A DNA stretch of 64,000 nt from Pachyseris speciosa (lineage: Eukaryota > Cnidaria > Anthozoa > Scleractinia > Pachyseridae). Numbering within the stretch: position 1 is the first letter of the stretch; each line of letters opens with the position of its first letter. The notes beneath the pieces were generated by a model. The model was not told the origin of the DNA. It ran no database searches and saw nothing but the letters and a program-made list of their open reading frames with translations. Made by a program: the position numbers and the translations under genes. The stretch spans positions 417,001 to 481,000 of the forward strand of contig JAEMWC010000051.1 in NCBI GenBank assembly GCA_016490735.1, read 5' to 3'. Below are positions 63,770-64,000 of the stretch, in pieces.

Positions 63770-64000
63770 TTATTTTCCACCTCTGTAATGTTGAATGTTG
63801 TCTGTTACACCCTTGACTGCCTGACCTGCAAGTATCTTCGCCAAACCAGCAAAACTAGGAGCTGGTGTAACAAAATTAGACAATATATATGCAGCTTTAT
63901 CCACAGCTGTGGGACCTTTATTTTGAATTCTTCTGATGGTTGATCTTGAAGCCCCACCTGTTTGGTTGCCTTTGAAGTAGTCTATGATGAATCTGTCATT
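63770..64000 (-). CDS. Unrecognised Polinton-region protein, cut by window edge
   Basis: The last 76 codons of a frame entering from the right edge and ending at the TAA at 63770-63772. It reads FIIDYFKGNQTGGASRSTIR, then KAAYILSNFVTPAPSFAGLA and a Gly-rich end (HYRGGK). No domain is recognised. A small virion or core protein is possible from the position. Confidence 0.6.
   Translation of the reverse strand, partial: NDRFIIDYFKGNQTGGASRSTIRRIQNKGPTAVDKAAYILSNFVTPAPSFAGLAKILAGQAVKGVTDNIQHYRGGK

Larger units (their letters stand above)
56887..64000. mobile_element. Polinton/adintovirus-like element, left part
   Basis: Protein-primed DNA polymerase B, chromodomain integrase, a PLA2-domain protein and a DUF5679-like Cys-rich protein occur together. 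This gene set is known from Polintons and animal adintoviruses. All are on the minus strand, so they read from the right edge toward the left end. The left end is marked by an extended palindrome and 85-bp iterons. Capsid genes are not in view and would lie further right. The element probably lies in a LRRK1-like intron, since it starts after a normal splice donor at 56621. The polymerase gene is broken, so this copy is not functional. Confidence 0.85.

Overview
The window looks like nuclear DNA of an anthozoan cnidarian, most likely a stony coral. This is inference. It rests on AT-rich, intron-rich animal genes with short exons, an ankyrin-bearing LRRK1-type Roco gene, and a very dense mix of DNA transposons, CR1/L2-like LINE fragments and a Polinton/adintovirus-like element. 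There is no bacterial or phage content.

Two host genes cover most of the window and stand head to head. On the minus strand, SMC5 (SMC5/6 DNA-repair complex) starts at 42449. I could place 20 exons in frame down to 1018, covering the N-terminal ATPase head (Walker A), the first coiled coil, the hinge and the start of the returning coil. One exon between 4749 and 1085 was not found, and the C-terminal head lies beyond the left edge. On the plus strand, an LRRK1-like gene starts at 42994. Its 13 exons run to 56620 and encode ankyrin repeats, leucine-rich repeats, the Roc GTPase and the start of COR; the kinase would lie past the right edge. The 544 bp between the two start codons is a probable bidirectional promoter. 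One LRRK1-like exon (51589-51697) carries an apparent one-base deletion.

Most of the rest is intronic mobile DNA. The 17-kb first intron of SMC5 (25253-42297) holds a rearranged LINE, a 6.8-kb TA-flanked element (26557-33369), two 2.1-2.5 kb TA-flanked elements, a hAT-like element, and a TTAA-flanked element inside another TA-flanked one. The 6.8-kb element is the most interesting object. It has CAGTG-type inverted ends and TA duplications (Tc1/mariner hallmarks). It carries a two-intron DD34E transposase gene, broken by one TGA, and a divergently transcribed, apparently intact three-exon gene for a BEN-domain protein. A second large TA-flanked element (18211-24441) shares inner-end sequence with it and contains a split tandem array, a 3.5-kb transposon with 6-bp duplications, and LINE pieces. 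A repeat near 8.5-10.75 kb was broken open by a (TTA)n expansion, a 288-bp tandem array of tRNA-like units and an 834-bp transposon.

From about 56.9 kb to the right edge lies the left part of a Polinton/adintovirus-like element, probably in a later LRRK1-like intron. It has terminal hairpin and iteron-like repeats, a decayed protein-primed DNA polymerase B gene, a small AT-hook/zinc-finger gene, a chromodomain integrase, a phospholipase A2-domain virion-type protein, a small Cys-rich protein, and a gene cut by the window edge.
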